From Gemmatimonadota bacterium (GTDB taxonomy: Bacteria; Latescibacterota; UBA2968; UBA8231): 23,969 nt of DNA. The notes beneath the pieces were generated by a model. It saw only the letters and a list, made by a program, of their open reading frames with translations. It had not been told where the DNA came from and did no database searches. The stretch is taken from contig JAPPEF010000096.1 of NCBI GenBank assembly GCA_028875335.1, positions 1-23,969 on the forward strand, in the 5' to 3' direction. The position numbers were made by a program, and so were the translations under genes. Shown piece after piece: positions 1 to 7,736 of the stretch. Within the stretch, counting starts at the first letter, position 1, and each line of letters opens with the position of its first letter.

Positions 1-233
1 TCTTCTCCTTTATGGGCACTTGGCAGTCCTTTACGTGGCCGCTGATCGTCACCCACTCCGAGCACATGCGAGTCCTGCCGGTAGCTCTGCGCTACTTCGA
101 TTCGTCACAAGGAACCAACTATTCGCTGTTGATGACGGGGAGCGTACTGATGATGCTGCCAATGATCGTGCTCTTTGTCTTTGGCCAGCGGTTCTTCGTG
201 CGCGGCATCCAGCTCGGCGCGCTCAAAGGCTGA
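1..233 (+). CDS. Carbohydrate ABC transporter permease, C-terminal part (MalG/UgpE-like)
   Basis: Only the last 76 codons or so are in the window; the reading frame is already open at base 3. The visible end has the pattern of the second inner-membrane permease of sugar ABC importers (MalG family). A W-x-S-F-T-W-P-L segment is followed by a short periplasmic stretch, one last hydrophobic helix (LLMTGSVLMMLPMIVLFVF) and the typical closing Q-R-F-F-V-R-G-I-Q-x-G-A-x-K-G. In this family the protein pairs with a MalF-type permease to move a sugar delivered by a binding protein. The substrate cannot be read from this fragment, and the coupling EAA loop lies upstream of the window. It converges with the nuclease gene on the other strand, leaving 6 bases between the stop codons. 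Confidence 0.85.
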   Translation, partial: FSFMGTWQSFTWPLIVTHSEHMRVLPVALRYFDSSQGTNYSLLMTGSVLMMLPMIVLFVFGQRFFVRGIQLGALKG

Positions 234-239
234 TCGGCG

Positions 240-1043
240 TCAAAGCTCTGCTTCGGGAAGCTGCTCCCACTCCAGCTCGTCCTCGTCGATGTCCCAATCG
301 TCGCCCCGCGCCGCTGGCCGGTTGCAATAGGTGTGAAATTCGCAGCGCTGGCACTCGCTCTCGTCGTCGGTCTTGGCGTACGCATCCGCATCTGGGAGGG
401 CCTCAATGGAGACAATCGCCTCTGACAAAAGCGCGCGTGCCCGTTCGTGCTCAGCGGCTGAATAGGTAATCGGCTGCAGGTCCTGCGGGTACTGCGCGTG
501 CCAATAGACCAATGTCACGTCGTCAGGCGCTAATGCACGGCCCTCGTTCAAGACCGCGCCAGCCTCGACCAAGACAAAGCGATAGACCAGCGTTTGCCAG
601 CTTTGGACATAGGCGGCTTGCTCTGGCTTTTTGCGGCCAGTCTTCCAGTCGAATATCCAAGCACGCCCATCGTCGGCCAGAACCACGCGGTCGAACTTGG
701 CGACGAGACGCCGACCGGCTAGAGGCACGGAGAGCATGGTTTCCCCAAACATGGCTCCCTCGGGCACAACCGGCGGCTGCTCGCGCCAATTGCGCCACCA
801 AGCAGCCAACAGCGGGTCGCGGCTCCGTTGCACCGCGTCTTCCACATTCATGCCCAAGCTCTCCTGCAACACGAACTGGTGAAACGACCTTCCCCGATCA
901 GCGGCAGCTTCCCATTCGTCGAGCTGGTCGGTCAGCGGCGCTGGCCATGCCAACCGCTCGACATAGCGCAACAGAAACTGCCGCCGACAGCGCTCAAAGG
1001 CCGTCAGACTGCTCTGGCTGTAATTAAATCCCTGCGGTATCAT
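240..1043 (-). CDS. PD-(D/E)XK nuclease with AddB/Cas4-type iron-sulphur cysteines
   Basis: A 267-residue nuclease of the RecB/AddB/Cas4 superfamily. Visible motifs are H55 in GRSFH, D118 in KFDRV, the catalytic D132-W-K134 in IFDWKTG, and the Q150/Y154 motif (QSWQTLVYRF). C19 near the N-terminus (FERCRRQF) together with C231-x2-C234-x5-C240 gives the four-cysteine arrangement that holds a 4Fe-4S cluster in AddB and Cas4. The C-terminal tail is acidic. The ATG at 1043 was chosen over an in-frame ATG at 1061 because it forms an ATGA overlap with the stop codon of the helicase gene, indicating translational coupling. It probably supplies the DNA-cutting part of a helicase-nuclease complex with the two upstream genes. 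A Cas4 role is unlikely, since there are no cas genes or repeats nearby. Confidence 0.85.
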   Translation of the reverse strand: MIPQGFNYSQSSLTAFERCRRQFLLRYVERLAWPAPLTDQLDEWEAAADRGRSFHQFVLQESLGMNVEDAVQRSRDPLLAAWWRNWREQPPVVPEGAMFGETMLSVPLAGRRLVAKFDRVVLADDGRAWIFDWKTGRKKPEQAAYVQSWQTLVYRFVLVEAGAVLNEGRALAPDDVTLVYWHAQYPQDLQPITYSAAEHERARALLSEAIVSIEALPDADAYAKTDDESECQRCEFHTYCNRPAARGDDWDIDEDELEWEQLPEAEL

Positions 1044-3286
1044 CGGCTCTGCTGTTCGCAATAGAGTTGCAACTGGCGGAACACCTCAGCCATGGGCACG
1101 GGCTGCGTCCGCGTCACACGCGGAATCTGGCGGCTCCAACTCAGAACCAAATAGCGTCGCGCACGGGTGATGGCCACGTAGAGCAGCCGCAGCCGCTCGG
1201 CAATCACCTCGGCGTGAGAGCGATCAGTGGCCGACAGCCGGCTCGACCCGATTTCGCCGATCAGGTCCAACAGCTCGGCCTTTGCATCCTCGCAAGGGTC
1301 GCCGCCTAAGAATTCGTACTCGCCCAAAAACCGCGCGTCGAGGTCGTGCGGAAACCAGTCGCCATCAACCCCCATGACATATACTAGATCCCATTCCATC
1401 CCCTTGGCCTTGTGCATGGTCGTCAAGAAAATCCGCCCAGGCTGAGGTGCCAATGCGCCATCCGCCTCGGCAAGCACACCCGCCCGCCCCTGCACGGCCT
1501 CACTCAACTCGCGTACCAACTCGGGCAATTGCCAGTCTGCGTTTTGGTCAGCCCGGGTGCGCACATAGACCGCCAATTGCTGCGCCCGCGCCATATCCTC
1601 TTCCTTCAGCAGATCTTGGGCAATCGTCATCAGAAGTTGATCTACCGGCAGCGCAACCGCCCGCAGCCAGCGCCGTAGATAACCACATAAGAGTTCAATG
1701 GCTTCCAAATCCTGCGGTTCGATGTGTTCCACTGGGGGCAGGGCCGCTTCCGTGCGCTGACCGGCCTCCGGATAGAGCAGCGCTTCGGGCCGATAGCAAC
1801 TGCGCAACAGCATGGCCACGGCCTCCTCGTTCCCCGGCCCACTCGGCCCGGGCCAAAAGCCGACCAAGGCGCGATAGGATCGCTCTAATTGATTGCGCCC
1901 CAAAGGATTTGCAAAAAAATCCAACACTGTGCATAGAGCCTCGCCCACCCGCCGCGCCGAGCGCGGGCTTTGCAGCACCTCGTCGAAGTCTGCTCCGGCT
2001 TGGCGCAAGCGCTCGGCCATGTCGTAGCCAATGCGGTTGGTCGGCACCAGCACCGCCACCGTCAGATTCGGATTGCTTTCGGCAAAGCCCTTGGCCCGGC
2101 ACGCGATGCTGTCGAATTCATCGTGGCGATTGTTGTATTCGCGGAGTCCTATGGCACTGTCCGCGTCTGCGGGGTTTTGCTGGGGATCGCCGCGTTCGGT
2201 GGGCTGCATCTGCTGGGGGCGGAAAGCGCGCTGGCGCACCTCGGCCAATGGGTGTTCGACCGCAGCCCACTCGACCAAAAAGTTGGCCAAATCCATGATC
2301 TTGGGGGCGCAGCGGCCAGAGATCGTCATCTCTGCGACCGCGACGTCTTCGCGCTCTAAGAAGTCGCGCAAATAGCGCGGGTCGGCCGCCGTAAAGGTGC
2401 TCATAATCGCCTGATTGGGGTCGCCGACCCGGATCCAATTGCCGCCCGGCCCCGCCAACAGCGCGATTAGCTCCTCCTGCAAGGGGACGCTGTCTTGCGC
2501 CTCATCCTCCAAGACGAAGGGCCAACGCCGACGGTAGCGGCTGCATAAATCTGGGTATCGCTGCAACATCTCTACGGCCATCCACACCAAGTCGTCGAAG
2601 TCGAGGCCGCCGATGGTCTCAACTTGCTGCTGGTAGAGCTGGTAGATTTCCGCACCGATCCACAAAAACTGGTTGTCGTCCTCCCGGCCGCCGATTCGCG
2701 CCAAGAGATCTTCGGCCCGCAGCCGGCGGTTCTTGGCCGTAGTAATGACCGTGCGGGCGACTTTCCGCGCAATGTCGCGCCACTCCTGCTCCCACTGCTG
2801 ATCCACGTATTCCCCAGGCCCCAACCGGCCCCACACCCCTTTGTTGTCGTCGTTCCAAGTTCGCACCGCCTTGTCGAGCAAGCTCTCGCTGGCGCGCTCG
2901 TCGAGAACCGTGAACTCGGCCACAGCCCCCACCAACCCAGGATTGGCTTGGACGATGCCGTAGGCCAAGCTGTGCAGGGTCCGCACGTCGTAGCCGACAG
3001 GTAGCCTGTCCATCTCTTGCAAGCGTTGGCCGATCCGAGCGCGGACATTATCCACTGCCGCATTCTGGTAAGTCACGATCAGCACCTGCCCCCCCTCGGC
3101 GCGCCTCTCGGCGATCAGCCGAGTCGCCAAGGCGACAATCGCCTCGGTCTTGCCGCTGCCGGGTACGGCCGACACGCCTAGCAGACCGCCTTGGTAAGCC
3201 ACGATCTCGCGCTGTCCCGCGCGCGGCTCAAACCTTCGGCTGAGCGACTCGACTGAGCTCGCCGAAGTCTCAGGTCGAAGCCTCAC
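1040..3286 (-). CDS. UvrD/Rep-type superfamily 1 DNA helicase (AddA-like motor)
   Basis: A 748-residue ATP-dependent DNA helicase with all main SF1A motifs intact. These are the Q-like GQREIV, Walker A P-G-S-G-K-T (42-47), Walker B DEAQD (261-265), motif III GDPNQAI (288-294), motif V MHKAKGMEWD (624-633) and motif VI LLYVAITRAR (701-710). It has no C-terminal nuclease, unlike AddA or RecB; that activity is in the next gene. The frame stays open for 134 codons further upstream, but that part only mirrors the preceding gene. The GTG at 3286 forms a GTGA overlap with the upstream stop codon. Residues 2 to about 18 are encoded by a palindromic repeat (3232-3283) and precede the first conserved residues (FEPRAGQREIV). 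Inferred role: translocating motor in double-strand-break end processing. Confidence 0.88.
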   Translation of the reverse strand: MRLRPETSASSVESLSRRFEPRAGQREIVAYQGGLLGVSAVPGSGKTEAIVALATRLIAERRAEGGQVLIVTYQNAAVDNVRARIGQRLQEMDRLPVGYDVRTLHSLAYGIVQANPGLVGAVAEFTVLDERASESLLDKAVRTWNDDNKGVWGRLGPGEYVDQQWEQEWRDIARKVARTVITTAKNRRLRAEDLLARIGGREDDNQFLWIGAEIYQLYQQQVETIGGLDFDDLVWMAVEMLQRYPDLCSRYRRRWPFVLEDEAQDSVPLQEELIALLAGPGGNWIRVGDPNQAIMSTFTAADPRYLRDFLEREDVAVAEMTISGRCAPKIMDLANFLVEWAAVEHPLAEVRQRAFRPQQMQPTERGDPQQNPADADSAIGLREYNNRHDEFDSIACRAKGFAESNPNLTVAVLVPTNRIGYDMAERLRQAGADFDEVLQSPRSARRVGEALCTVLDFFANPLGRNQLERSYRALVGFWPGPSGPGNEEAVAMLLRSCYRPEALLYPEAGQRTEAALPPVEHIEPQDLEAIELLCGYLRRWLRAVALPVDQLLMTIAQDLLKEEDMARAQQLAVYVRTRADQNADWQLPELVRELSEAVQGRAGVLAEADGALAPQPGRIFLTTMHKAKGMEWDLVYVMGVDGDWFPHDLDARFLGEYEFLGGDPCEDAKAELLDLIGEIGSSRLSATDRSHAEVIAERLRLLYVAITRARRYLVLSWSRQIPRVTRTQPVPMAEVFRQLQLYCEQQSR
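3232..3283. repeat. Long copy of a palindromic repeat at the gene junction
   Basis: A 52-base element made of two blocks (3232-3244 and 3269-3283) that recur contiguously and without mismatch at 14794-14821. Here they are separated by 24 extra bases containing a further GAGCTC core. It covers the end of the helicase-like gene's neighbourhood and is read through as the first codons of the UvrD-type helicase. The 24-base insert is a multiple of three, so the frame is kept. Confidence 0.75.
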
Positions 3287-5358
3287 GCGCGCTCCTCCTG
3301 CAAGACCTGCTGCACCGCCATCATCAGCGGCCCGTCCTGCGCTGAGCCGTGCCCTTCCGACTCGCTGGCGCAGAGGTAGATCCCGTCGCGGCAGCGCAAA
3401 CACAGGCCCCGCACCAAGCGATAGAGGTTGCGGTTGCGGATTGAGTAATCCACGGCGTCGGTCCAGCGTTCCTCCGAGTTCCAGCGCCGGGTCAGTACGT
3501 AGTGGTTGGTCAAGGGCTGGTGCAGCGGCTCCCACCAGTTGGCCGAACCAATATCCAGCCAGAACTGGTAGCGCGCCACATGGCCGGAGAGTAAATAGGT
3601 ATAGACCGGAGCGACGAGGGCAATGGACTCTGGAGCCTCGTCGAGATCGACATCGGTCAGGTATTGAGCAGCGACGACCCCAGACCATATCATCTCGACG
3701 TAGCGCTGGCCAATGGTCGCGCCTTCTAGCGCCATGGCCGGGGCTACCTCGCGGAATGAGGCAGCCGAAGCGATCAACTTGCTGTACACCTCGGCTTCTT
3801 CAGGCTCCAGCGCGGCGTGCGACAACACTTCCCCGAAGAGCCGGCGCAAAAAGTGGTCCCAAGGGTCGGCCCCACCACCGCAATACACCTCGATCCAGGC
3901 GCGCAGAGCCTCGTAGCGAGCGAGCGCGGCTCTGCCGATCCGCTCACCCATCGCGGCATTCAACTCGCTCGCAGGTTTGAGTTGGCCTGAACGCGAATCA
4001 TACAAGTGTCGCGCAATCAACTCGGCCCGCAGCCGGTCGAGGGGCTTGAGCGCCCGCTCCAACGCCCCGGACAAATCGAAGAGCGAGAGCCGCTGTCCCC
4101 AATCGGGATGAGCGAGAATGGCCAGCGCCAGACAGGCTCGCACCACCGGCTCTTCGCGCAGCGTCTCGTAGCGCCGCACAATCGCAAAGGGAATATCCGC
4201 GGCGCGAAAAGTCTCAGACAAGAGGAAGCGCAATACCCCGTCGGCGTGCGGAGCCACGACCGCGATTTCTCCTGGGGCCACGCCCTCGGCGATCTTCTGG
4301 ACAATCCGCTGGGCCACGGCCTCGATCATCTGCCCTCGATAGCCGGCCTGCACTACATCCGCCACCGCCTGCCGCGGCGATCCTTCCGAGACTCCGTCAG
4401 TTACCTGCCCCAACTTCGAACCAATGCGGTCGGCAAAAGCCACCATGTTCCGGCTAGCACATGCCTCTGGCGCTACGGTGATCGTCTCCTTGCATTGCTG
4501 CTGTAGCTCAGTAGCACCAAGTGCATCAACGCCTAAAAAGATGCGAAAGCCAGCTTGTGCATCTCCGTCCAATAGGGCCGAATCGCACCTCGGCAAGAGT
4601 CTCCCCACCAGATCGCCGGCCACCGGCACCAGTTCCTCGGCTGAGTCAACCAAGAGGTGGCGATAGCGCTCAGTGAAGTAGCGCCAGAACTCCTCTTGCG
4701 CGATCAGGTGGCGATTGCAGACCTCAAAGACCAGCGATGCGTCGAGCAACCCATGCCGCAAGCAGTGGCTGCGGTAGCGGTCGATGCACGTCTGCACCTG
4801 ATCGTACACGCGTAGCCGCTGTTCTTCCCCAGCCCAAGCGCGACTCAGACGCGGTGCCACCTCCGCGAGCGCGAAATCCGCTACGGCCGCCTTGTTCAAA
4901 TTGTCGAGTAATTGGGAGAGAATGCGCTGGGGCCGCAGGTACAGCCCCTCGAAATAGCCCTCGGCAAGCAGCGGCTCGACGACCTGCCCCATCAGGTATT
5001 GGGCGGCTTCGTAGTTGAGGAGGACCGGCGGCCGCGCTGGGGCTGCAAAGCCGGCCTTGCCAGCCACCAGCGGCCAAAATAGCCGCACCAGCCGGCTCGC
5101 CAGCCCGTAGTACGTCTGTAGATCAACAGTGCTGTACGGACCCAAGTCGAGCCGATCTATTGTCCGGCGAAAGCGCCGCGTGGTCGCCCGGTCGGGCAGC
5201 AACACCAAGATCGCGTACCCGGGCACCCCTGCTGCGAGCAAGACCCGCAGCCGCTCGATCAAGGCCTGTCGCTGCCCCGCTACGAGCGGTCCCGCGAGAA
5301 AGCAAGAGTGCCGCTCGAATAGGGGGGCATGCACCGCCCTAGTGAATTCTGGAACCAT
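3283..5358 (-). CDS. Helicase-fold protein with decayed ATPase motifs (AddB-like, probably inactive)
   Basis: A 691-residue protein whose layout follows an SF1/AddB helicase domain but whose motifs have lost the catalytic residues. The P-loop position reads LAGPLVAGQRQ (21-31) with no G-K-T. The Walker B position reads LLVDSAEE (235-242) instead of DEAQD. Motif III survives as LLDGDAQAGFRIF (262-274), and the motif VI position reads RLVRGLCLRCRDGIYL (647 onward). An IV-like stretch (GEIAVVAPHADGVLRFLL) lies in between. By analogy with AddB, RecC and AdnA it is likely a structural or DNA-scanning partner of the active helicase in the next gene, with which it overlaps by GTGA. The start ATG at 5358 has no clear ribosome binding site and lies 16 bases after the EIIA stop, so coupling is likely. 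AddB assignment is by architecture only. Confidence 0.75.
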   Translation of the reverse strand: MVPEFTRAVHAPLFERHSCFLAGPLVAGQRQALIERLRVLLAAGVPGYAILVLLPDRATTRRFRRTIDRLDLGPYSTVDLQTYYGLASRLVRLFWPLVAGKAGFAAPARPPVLLNYEAAQYLMGQVVEPLLAEGYFEGLYLRPQRILSQLLDNLNKAAVADFALAEVAPRLSRAWAGEEQRLRVYDQVQTCIDRYRSHCLRHGLLDASLVFEVCNRHLIAQEEFWRYFTERYRHLLVDSAEELVPVAGDLVGRLLPRCDSALLDGDAQAGFRIFLGVDALGATELQQQCKETITVAPEACASRNMVAFADRIGSKLGQVTDGVSEGSPRQAVADVVQAGYRGQMIEAVAQRIVQKIAEGVAPGEIAVVAPHADGVLRFLLSETFRAADIPFAIVRRYETLREEPVVRACLALAILAHPDWGQRLSLFDLSGALERALKPLDRLRAELIARHLYDSRSGQLKPASELNAAMGERIGRAALARYEALRAWIEVYCGGGADPWDHFLRRLFGEVLSHAALEPEEAEVYSKLIASAASFREVAPAMALEGATIGQRYVEMIWSGVVAAQYLTDVDLDEAPESIALVAPVYTYLLSGHVARYQFWLDIGSANWWEPLHQPLTNHYVLTRRWNSEERWTDAVDYSIRNRNLYRLVRGLCLRCRDGIYLCASESEGHGSAQDGPLMMAVQQVLQEERA

Positions 5359-5374
5359 GATTTTTGCGCTGTGC

Positions 5375-5839
5375 TCAGCCCGGGGGTGGGTCGCCCGTGA
5401 AGATATCGACTATCTCGGCCGCATCAGCCGCTTGCAGCAAGCGCTGGCGCACTTCCTCTTGCTGCAAGCGCTGCGACAGGGCCGCCAGCAGCGCCATGTG
5501 CTGTTTTTGGTGTTTGAGGGGCGTGACCAACAGCGCGATGATGTGTACGGGCTGGCCATCGGGCGCGCCAAAGTCAATGCCGGCCTGCGAGATGCCGATG
5601 GCCAAACATTGGCGCTGGATCCCATCCTCGTGCGCGTGGGGTACGGCCACGCCTTTGCCAATGCCCGTGGAGGCCTGTTGCTCGCGCCGAATCAAGGCCG
5701 CGAGCAAGCTCTTTTGGTCAGGGACGACCTCGTCTTGACACAACACGACAGCCAATTCGCGGATGGCGTCGAAGTTGCGCTGCGCCGCGAGGTCTAGGAC
5801 GACCTTATTCGGATCGAGTATGCGTCTTAATTTTTCCAT
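5375..5839 (-). CDS. PTS EIIA domain protein, nitrogen/fructose type (PtsN-like)
   Basis: A single-domain phosphoacceptor protein of 154 residues, close to the usual length of PtsN (EIIA-Ntr). The active-site histidine is H68 in G-V-A-V-P-H-A-H, matching the G-[IV]-A-[IV]-P-H motif of the EIIA fructose/mannitol/Ntr family. The C-terminal part (HIIALLVTP..HQKQHMALLAALSQ) also fits the family. The start ATG at 5839 was chosen because GAGGA lies about 8 bases upstream and homology starts there (MEKLRRILDP); the longer frame to 5947 adds only an unconserved stretch. No EIIB, EIIC, HPr or EI gene is nearby, so a regulatory role is more likely than sugar uptake. It sits between membrane glycan genes and the helicase-nuclease trio; whether that reflects function or just co-transcription is unclear. 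Confidence 0.85.
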   Translation of the reverse strand: MEKLRRILDPNKVVLDLAAQRNFDAIRELAVVLCQDEVVPDQKSLLAALIRREQQASTGIGKGVAVPHAHEDGIQRQCLAIGISQAGIDFGAPDGQPVHIIALLVTPLKHQKQHMALLAALSQRLQQEEVRQRLLQAADAAEIVDIFTGDPPPG

Positions 5840-5891
5840 AGCGATCCTCAGCGGCGTAAAAGAGGGAGCAGCTACAGCTTTATATACCCCA

Positions 5892-7736
5892 TCAAAGCCC
5901 CCGCTGCAACTCGCCTGCTTTTTGGTTCCAGCGCCGCGCCTCGTCATAGCGCCCCTGTTCTCGCTCGATGTGCGCCATCAAGCGATAGGGAGTAGGCTGC
6001 CAGGGGTCTATAGCCGCCGCGGCCGCCGCATGGTCCATCGCGCGATCCAACTCGCCGACTTCAAACAGCTTAAGCGCCACATTAAAGCGCGCAGTGCGCG
6101 AGTCGAAAGCGAGGGCCGCGGCCTGCTCGTACGCGGCGGCCGCCGCGGCCTGATCCCCATCCCACATACGCTCCTCACCGGCCATAAAATAATAATTACT
6201 CTGAATCTTTCGCACCCAAGGATCGCGGAAAAAGCCACTGGCCAACGCATTGCCCATCTCGATCTGCGGGGCATCCCCCGTGCTGTCGTCGGGTGCCTGC
6301 AGGCGATAGACCAAGCCCGCAGGTACAAACACCCATCCCGAAATCGGCGAGCGACGCGGAACAAAATAAAAAAGGGGCCGTTTGCCCCGGGCCAATGCGG
6401 CCTCGCGACGCCAGCGTAGCTGCTCCCGCCTTAACGACGGCAGCGCATACTCACTCCAAGCGAGTACATCCGTCCCCCGTCCCATGCGGTTGTACAAAGT
6501 TACATCCGGGCGCAACCCCTCTATTCTCAACAGGTAGTCGAGCACAAAGGCCGCATCATCTCCCTCAGTAATCAGGATCGCGCCCTCGGGCAAGTCGGCG
6601 AGAATGTCGCGGCCATAGCGGTCGGCGACCCAATTTTCGCTGCGGTCGGATTCCTCGTAGTGCGCGGTTAGCACCAAGGCGACGACGAGCGCGGCGAGCG
6701 GTATCGAGACGAGCGGCCGCACCCGACTAGCCAACGCGTCCAACCCCATGCCCAACCACACCGCCAATCCCACTACGCTGAGCAGATAAAACACCGGCAG
6801 ACCATTGGGATCGCGGTGGTAGTTGAGCGCAGCGATCAAATTACAAGCGATTGCCCCTCCAACCAAGACAAATGTACTGCGATCACGGCACCAAGCCGTC
6901 CACCCGCCCCAAGCGACCAACGGCACTAATGCGAAGTGAAACTCGCCTGCCGCCTGCTCCAACCAGCGCTGGGCGTTGAGCATCATGCCTTCTAAAGGCA
7001 AAGAAAAAAACGACGAGCGATACAGCGCGCCGCTCAAGTGTTGCCACAGGGCCGTTAGGTCGTCGAGTGGCCCCCAGTGAAATCCTGCGCCTCGGCCATT
7101 GCGCAGCGGTAAGTACGCCACCAAGCTGTACCCACCCAGCACAGCGAGCATCCCCTGCGCTATCAACAAGGGCCGACGCCAAAGTGCGGGCCAGCGCCAA
7201 GCCAAGACCGCGACCACACCCGGCCAGACGAGTACCTGCATCAAGTGAGCTGTCAGCCCCAAACCCATGAGCCAGCCCAAGAGAAGACCTTGACGCGGCT
7301 CCTTGCTCTCACACACTCTAAGAGTTTGGGCCAGAACCAAGATCACCAGCAACAAGGCCAAGCCATAGACTTCGGCGATGACGGCTTGGGACCAAAAAGT
7401 GCGCGAGAACGCCAGCACCAAGGCCGTGGCCAAGGCCACCACAGGCCGCACCCCACGTCTGTAGAGCAAGCCCGCCAAAGCCCCGCAACAGGCAGCGGCA
7501 AACAGCGCCGACGCGGCATTGATCGCCATGGCCGGACTAACCCACGGCAGAGCCAGTGCGATCAAGCGGCTGCCAAGGCAAAACAGAGGATACCCGGTCG
7601 GATGCGCCGTCCCCAGCCTATAGGCCGCGCCGATCAGTTCGCCGCTCCCTTCTACGTACACGGTCGGGCACAGCGTCATCCCATAGACCGCGAATGCGGC
7701 CATCCCCGCAGCCATCCCGACAATCCCGGCCGTCAC
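5892..7736 (-). CDS. DUF2723 multi-pass membrane protein with TPR-like tail
   Basis: A 614-residue integral membrane protein of the DUF2723 family (TMEM260/PMT-like glycosyltransferase fold). The N-terminal signature V-E-G-S-G-E-L-I-G-A-A-Y-R-L-G-T-A-H-P-T-G-Y-P (about 28-50) matches the family's D/S-G-E-F...HP-P-G-Y-P motif. Around ten hydrophobic segments follow, then a soluble domain, and the last roughly 100 residues form helical TPR-type repeats (AAAAAAYEQAAALA, AAAIDPWQPTPYRLMAH). The GTG at 7736 was chosen because it overlaps the upstream stop as GTGA; the frame remains open 58 codons further, but only inside the previous gene. Family members are thought to transfer sugars from lipid carriers to proteins or glycans at the membrane. 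The substrate here is unknown. Confidence 0.82.
   Translation of the reverse strand: MTAGIVGMAAGMAAFAVYGMTLCPTVYVEGSGELIGAAYRLGTAHPTGYPLFCLGSRLIALALPWVSPAMAINAASALFAAACCGALAGLLYRRGVRPVVALATALVLAFSRTFWSQAVIAEVYGLALLLVILVLAQTLRVCESKEPRQGLLLGWLMGLGLTAHLMQVLVWPGVVAVLAWRWPALWRRPLLIAQGMLAVLGGYSLVAYLPLRNGRGAGFHWGPLDDLTALWQHLSGALYRSSFFSLPLEGMMLNAQRWLEQAAGEFHFALVPLVAWGGWTAWCRDRSTFVLVGGAIACNLIAALNYHRDPNGLPVFYLLSVVGLAVWLGMGLDALASRVRPLVSIPLAALVVALVLTAHYEESDRSENWVADRYGRDILADLPEGAILITEGDDAAFVLDYLLRIEGLRPDVTLYNRMGRGTDVLAWSEYALPSLRREQLRWRREAALARGKRPLFYFVPRRSPISGWVFVPAGLVYRLQAPDDSTGDAPQIEMGNALASGFFRDPWVRKIQSNYYFMAGEERMWDGDQAAAAAAYEQAAALAFDSRTARFNVALKLFEVGELDRAMDHAAAAAAIDPWQPTPYRLMAHIEREQGRYDEARRWNQKAGELQRGL

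Noticed and set aside
240..1043. Cas4 of a CRISPR system
   Set aside because: The 4-Cys nuclease motif fits Cas4, but there are no cas genes or repeat-spacer arrays, and the gene is coupled to helicase genes as in AddAB-like systems.
3287..3688. Upstream 134-codon extension of the UvrD-type helicase frame
   Set aside because: It lies wholly inside the preceding gene on the same strand, is low-complexity and R/G/A-rich, and has no helicase similarity; the GTGA overlap gives a natural start at 3286.
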